Shown here: positions 60,490 through 64,000 of the stretch, one piece after another
How positions within the stretch are numbered: the first letter of the stretch is position 1
Layout of the letters: every line of letters begins with the position of its first letter
DNA from: Hydractinia symbiolongicarpus
Lineage: Eukaryota > Cnidaria > Hydrozoa > Anthoathecata > Hydractiniidae
Length of the DNA: 64,000 bases
Direction: 5' to 3'
NCBI RefSeq assembly: GCF_029227915.1
Contig: NC_079879.1
Location: forward strand, 24,012,501-24,076,500
Notes under the pieces: model-generated
Database searches by the model: none
What the model saw: only the letters and a program-made list of their open reading frames with translations
Told to the model about the DNA's origin: nothing
Translations under genes and position numbers: made by a program

Positions 60490-61402
60490 GGAGAAGAGGA
60501 AAAAAAACGGAAACAATAAAAACTGCTGAGAAAAGTTATAAAGTTTTGTCATGTTAGCAGAGGGAAATAAAGAAAATTATTAAAATTTATCATTTTTGCA
60601 TGGTGTATGATTATGATATTTACACAACAATAAAACCATGCCTTTTCTATTTTAGATTACTTAACCAGTACTTACAAAACAAGGACGATAGTATAGATAG
60701 TTTTAGTATAGAAATATTATTTAACAAATAATGTAAAGAACAATATGCTTGCCAGTAAAGAAAACGCTTACAATTCCCTTTTTTGTATCCTTTGTTTTTT
60801 TGTAATTTACCTTAGTTTAGCCAACAAAAGAATAGAATGTCATTTTTACTGTATTGATTGATAACTGTCGAAAATCTACACATGCAGGGTAGTTTAATTT
60901 TGTTGGCGTTATCTAATGAAATATATAACAAAGAAATCAAATTGAAAATAATGTTTATCCATTATGTTGTAACTTTTAAATAATTATTTTATGCATTGCA
61001 GTTGAAGTATACACTGTTCTTGATGTTGCTATTGTTGTTAATATAAACAAAAAAATGTTTTTCAGTATGGGTACTCTGGGTGCTTAGAACACTTACTCTA
61101 CAAACTTTTTAATAAGTGCTTTGTGGCTTAATAATTTAGTCCAAGTTCAGTTCAAATGACCATCCAGAGTAAATAGTTCAAAAATTAAATAATTAAATAA
61201 TTTCTTGCAACATGTATATATGCCGTTTGCATGTGCTGAATGCATTCATAATAGATTCACAATTTTTAATAACTTGTACGAAACAGCAGTGCTCTGCACC
61301 TTGACTCCCATTGTAAAAAACAAGAGCCCTGGGCGAGGTTGGCTGGGGATTTGTAAATTGTTGCTATGAAAATTTTTGCTTGTGAACATAGAGGACCTCT
61401 TA
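60490..61402. other. No gene recognised
   Basis: AT-rich sequence between the 17-bp array and the palindromic element. No supported open reading frame and no repeat border. Confidence 0.45.
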
Positions 61403-61804
61403 CAGTACTGGAATCAGGACACCTAACAACGTGAACGTGTATCATGCGCTACACAAACGATCCGCAATCCTATCGTGACCATCGCAATAGAAAAAATGTT
61501 AACGAAGAGCTTCGCGATAGTCACGATGTGTAAAAAAATAACAATGCTATTGCGATCGTCACTATTAATCATGATTGTCGCGATGGATTGTGAATAACAT
61601 TAAAAATATTAAACAATAGATGTGTATAGCTAATCTTGTGTCTTTGTTTTTGTTTTTTTACATTTAAAATTATTTTGCATCTTGTATTTTTATTAGAAAT
61701 TGGATTTTAGAAAGAAGGTGACTCCAACTTAATTACTTGTTCTACACGCAAAGTAGATAGTAGTTTACGGTCTGTCGGTCGGCGAAATAAAAATAATTTT
61801 ATTG

Positions 61805-62020
61805 AGAATGTATAAATGGTCAGAACAACAAAAAAATAAAAACAACAACAACAGAGGAAGGTGTTACGACAAGCTTATTTTTCTATGTATGTTTTACTAG
61901 TCCGATTTAATGAAAGTTTATAGAAAAATAAAGAATGTATGGTCGGAACCACAACAAAAAAATAATAATAATAAATAACAACGGAGGAGGGTGTTACGAC
62001 AACCGTTTTCTATGTATTTT
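61805..62020. repeat. Two 128-bp direct repeats inside the palindromic element
   Basis: GAATGTAT, GGTC..GAAC.ACAACAAAAAAATAA and the GGAGG.TGTTACGACAA word recur in the same order starting at 61805 and 61933. Confidence 0.7.
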
Positions 62021-62147
62021 TGCATAACGCACATAGTTTATATTTTTTAGTTGCGAAGGAAAAAAAATAATAATTTGTCTCACTAAAAGAATGTAACTAG
62101 TACTCAAGGTGAAAAGATAAATATACTTGCACGTTAAAAAACTTGTT

Positions 62148-62310
62148 TTCCAAAGTTATGCAGCAAGTTTTTTTTGTGTTGTTTTGGAAGCTTTACAGCA
62201 AGAATTATTCTTGTGCTGTTTCAAAAGTTATACAGAATATAGCTCCGTTGTTTTGAAAGATATACAGCAGATTATACTTAGGCTGTTTCGAAATTCATAC
62301 AGCAAGATAT
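62148..62310. repeat. Degenerate 36-bp tandem repeat, about 4.5 copies
   Basis: Units of the pattern TTATRCAGCAAG..(10-14 T-rich)..TGTTTT/TGTTTC. The plus strand is open across the array (62127-62330), giving a repetitive peptide with SYxAS-like units, but composition and position inside a mobile element argue against a gene. Confidence 0.65.
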
Positions 62311-63449
62311 TATTTTCCCATTTAAAATAATAAAACACAAAACCTATTTTAATAAAAAAGTTAAGTGTTCTTTTAATGCTTTTTGTGCAGCCTTATAAGA
62401 AAATTAATATTTAAGTGCAAAAAAGCTTCACAGACTATAGTTTAGTTGACAATATTTAAAGTCTTTCACGACATTAATATTATTTATTTATTTATTTCAT
62501 AACAGAGGAGGGTGTTACGACATGCGTATTTTATGTTGTTTTAATTATTTTTCTACTATCATTGAAAAAGATTTAATGATATTAATTATTTTTCCTAAAT
62601 GATATCGACTAAGAAATTTAAGATTTTAGCAAGCAGCATAATTTTAAAGATATATTAATCATAAAGAAGGAGGGTGTTACGACATTCATAAACTTTTTTC
62701 ACAAAATGGGATAAGAAAATGTTTGTTTGTTGATATTTTTATTATTTTTTTTAACGTGAAAGTTAGGGTCGTGCGGGCCCGTAGAACAAAAGGTAGAGTC
62801 TAAACAAGAAAAAAGCTTACGACAACAAAAAACAATTATTTATATTTAATTGCGCTATACTCTCATGACATTAATTACCTGATTTTTATAATGTTTAAAG
62901 ATGTATCATGACTGTTCCCATATGGATCGCGAAAGTCACGATTCATCGTGAAAGTCGACCCCATGATGGATCACGGCCTTAACGATGCTAAAAAATTTAC
63001 TATCACGTCAGGATAGTAAATCATGCGCAACGCGCATGATACGCAATCCATGATATTAGGTGTCCTGATTCCAGTACTGTATATTGATTTTTTTAGAAAA
63101 AGTAATGAAAGCATGGTTGTGCAAAGCCTTAAACTATAGTGCCATATTTCGTTAACTAAAGCCTGGCTATATGAACATTAAAACATGTAGCTATTCATGT
63201 CCTTTTTGGTTGGTTAGGCTCGATTTTTCCCAAGGTTTTCTAAATGTCAAAAGCTAATTCGTTTCCAGGACCAGAAACAACCTCAATCATCACTTGAGTT
63301 GTTCCTTCAATACATGAGTGCACAGTTTCCGTTAACCATTTTTAAATAAATCTTTCTTTTGTTACAATTCTCTAATTAAGAATTGAAAAAAGAAAGTATA
63401 TACACTGTTATGAATTAAGAAGGCTCTGACCTTGAAGAAAAGTGAAATA

Positions 63450-64000
63450 CAGTCGACGCTCATTATCTCGAACCTCCGTTATCTCGAACTTTCTCTATCT
63501 CAAACTTTTTCTTCGGTCCCTTGAGTTCTGTAAGCAATAGTAGGCAAAAAAACGTTCGGTATCTCGAACCTCCGTTATCTCGAACTTTCACTATCTCGAA
63601 CTTTTTTCTCAGTCCCTTGGACTGATTTACGCTCGTTATCTCGAACTCTTGAAGAGGAATTTTGAAAAAAGAAGACCTTGCACTGCTTGTTTTAAAGTCA
63701 CAAAATGTTGCAATAAAAAGAAGACATTCCATTGTAAAACAGGTAGATTTTGCAATGTTTTTTTTGTGATTTCCTTTGTCAGAATGCCACCGAAAAGAAA
63801 GCTCGTTGTAAAAACTTTGGCAGAAAAATGCCAAGCATTAAAAGAATTGGAAAAAGGTATTCCAAATAAAGATATCGCTAAAAAGTACGGGGTGCCTAAA
63901 AACACGATATCAACTTGGCTAGCCAATAAGGAAAAACTTTTTTCTGCTCTCGAAAAATCTTTGAGCAAGAAAAGAAAATCAGAGATGGTAAATTCTCAGA
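63450..64000 (+). mobile_element. Left end of a pogo/Tigger transposon (runs off the window)
   Basis: Starts CAGTCGACGCTCATTATCTC after TA (63448-63449). The first 210 bp contain repeated TATCTCGAAC words typical of Tigger ends and transposase-binding repeats. The transposase gene begins at 63784. The right end lies beyond 64000. Confidence 0.85.
63784..64000 (+). CDS. pogo/Tigger transposase with CENP-B-type N terminus, partial
   Basis: ATG at 63784, open to the window edge, 72 residues. The sequence has the Psq/CENP-B-type helix-turn-helix: KTLAEKCQALKELEKG, NKDIAKKYGVPKNTISTWLA, followed by a basic stretch. It lies inside the Tigger inverted end, in the outward orientation expected. The DDE catalytic domain would follow outside the window, so integrity cannot be judged. 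Confidence 0.85.
   Translation, partial: MPPKRKLVVKTLAEKCQALKELEKGIPNKDIAKKYGVPKNTISTWLANKEKLFSALEKSLSKKRKSEMVNSQ

Larger units (their letters stand above)
61403..63079. mobile_element. 1.68-kb TA-flanked palindromic element with internal repeats
   Basis: The ends are inverted copies starting CAGTACTGGAATCAGGACAC and extending to about 24 bp, with further similarity (CGTATCATGCGC) inside. TA lies on both outer sides (61401-61402 and 63080-63081). Subterminal regions hold many short palindromes of the ATCGTGAC/TCGCGAT type. The interior has four copies of GGAGGGTGTTACGACA or a close variant (about 61855, 61986, 62507, 62669). The TA duplication suggests Tc1/mariner-superfamily mobilisation. 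No transposase is encoded. Confidence 0.75.

Noticed and set aside
62127-62330. Small open reading frame on the plus strand
   Set aside because: It is made of a 36-bp tandem repeat inside a non-coding mobile element and has no domain or good start context.

Overview
This is AT-rich, intron-rich animal nuclear DNA. Spliced genes with 60-700 nt exons, GT-AG introns and AATAAA signals show a eukaryote, and three metazoan-type gene families are recognisable. The mix of hAT, PIF/Harbinger, pogo/Tigger, Polinton-like, gypsy-like and tRNA-SINE remnants fits an invertebrate. I lean towards a cnidarian, perhaps a hydrozoan, but that is an inference and not a sequence match.

Layout. Positions 1-5.9 kb are a graveyard of mobile DNA: a decayed protein-primed-type DNA polymerase B (minus strand), the C-terminal end of a Ty3/gypsy-type integrase (plus), a broken HARBI1-like transposase (minus), and a nest of MITEs whose boundaries and target duplications can be read. 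From 6.2 to 21.5 kb lies a five-exon plus-strand gene: an Ashwin-like N-terminal module is spliced onto a very long Lys/Arg/Ser-rich tail. Its 7.6 kb first intron carries a complete hAT transposon (9150-12924) with an apparently intact three-exon transposase. From 24.2 to 32.8 kb is a three-exon plus-strand gene for a NYN/PIN endoribonuclease that combines the KH-like N terminus of N4BP1 with the CCCH zinc finger of Regnase/ZC3H12. Facing it, from 57.1 down to 34.9 kb on the minus strand, is a complete 28-exon listerin (LTN1) gene, about 1589 residues, with its RING split so that the last piece is a 60-nt terminal exon. From 57.1 to 64 kb there is no host gene: tandem arrays (53 bp and 17 bp), a hAT MITE, a 1.68 kb TA-flanked palindromic element full of internal repeats, and the left end of a pogo/Tigger transposon that runs off the window.

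Function together. The three host genes all belong to RNA or translation quality control: Ashwin is a subunit of the RTCB tRNA-ligase complex, N4BP1/Regnase proteins cut mRNA, and listerin ubiquitylates nascent chains on stalled 60S subunits. Their adjacency could be chance. Exon boundaries for the three genes and the hAT transposase were checked for reading phase, and every junction keeps frame; no transcript data were available.
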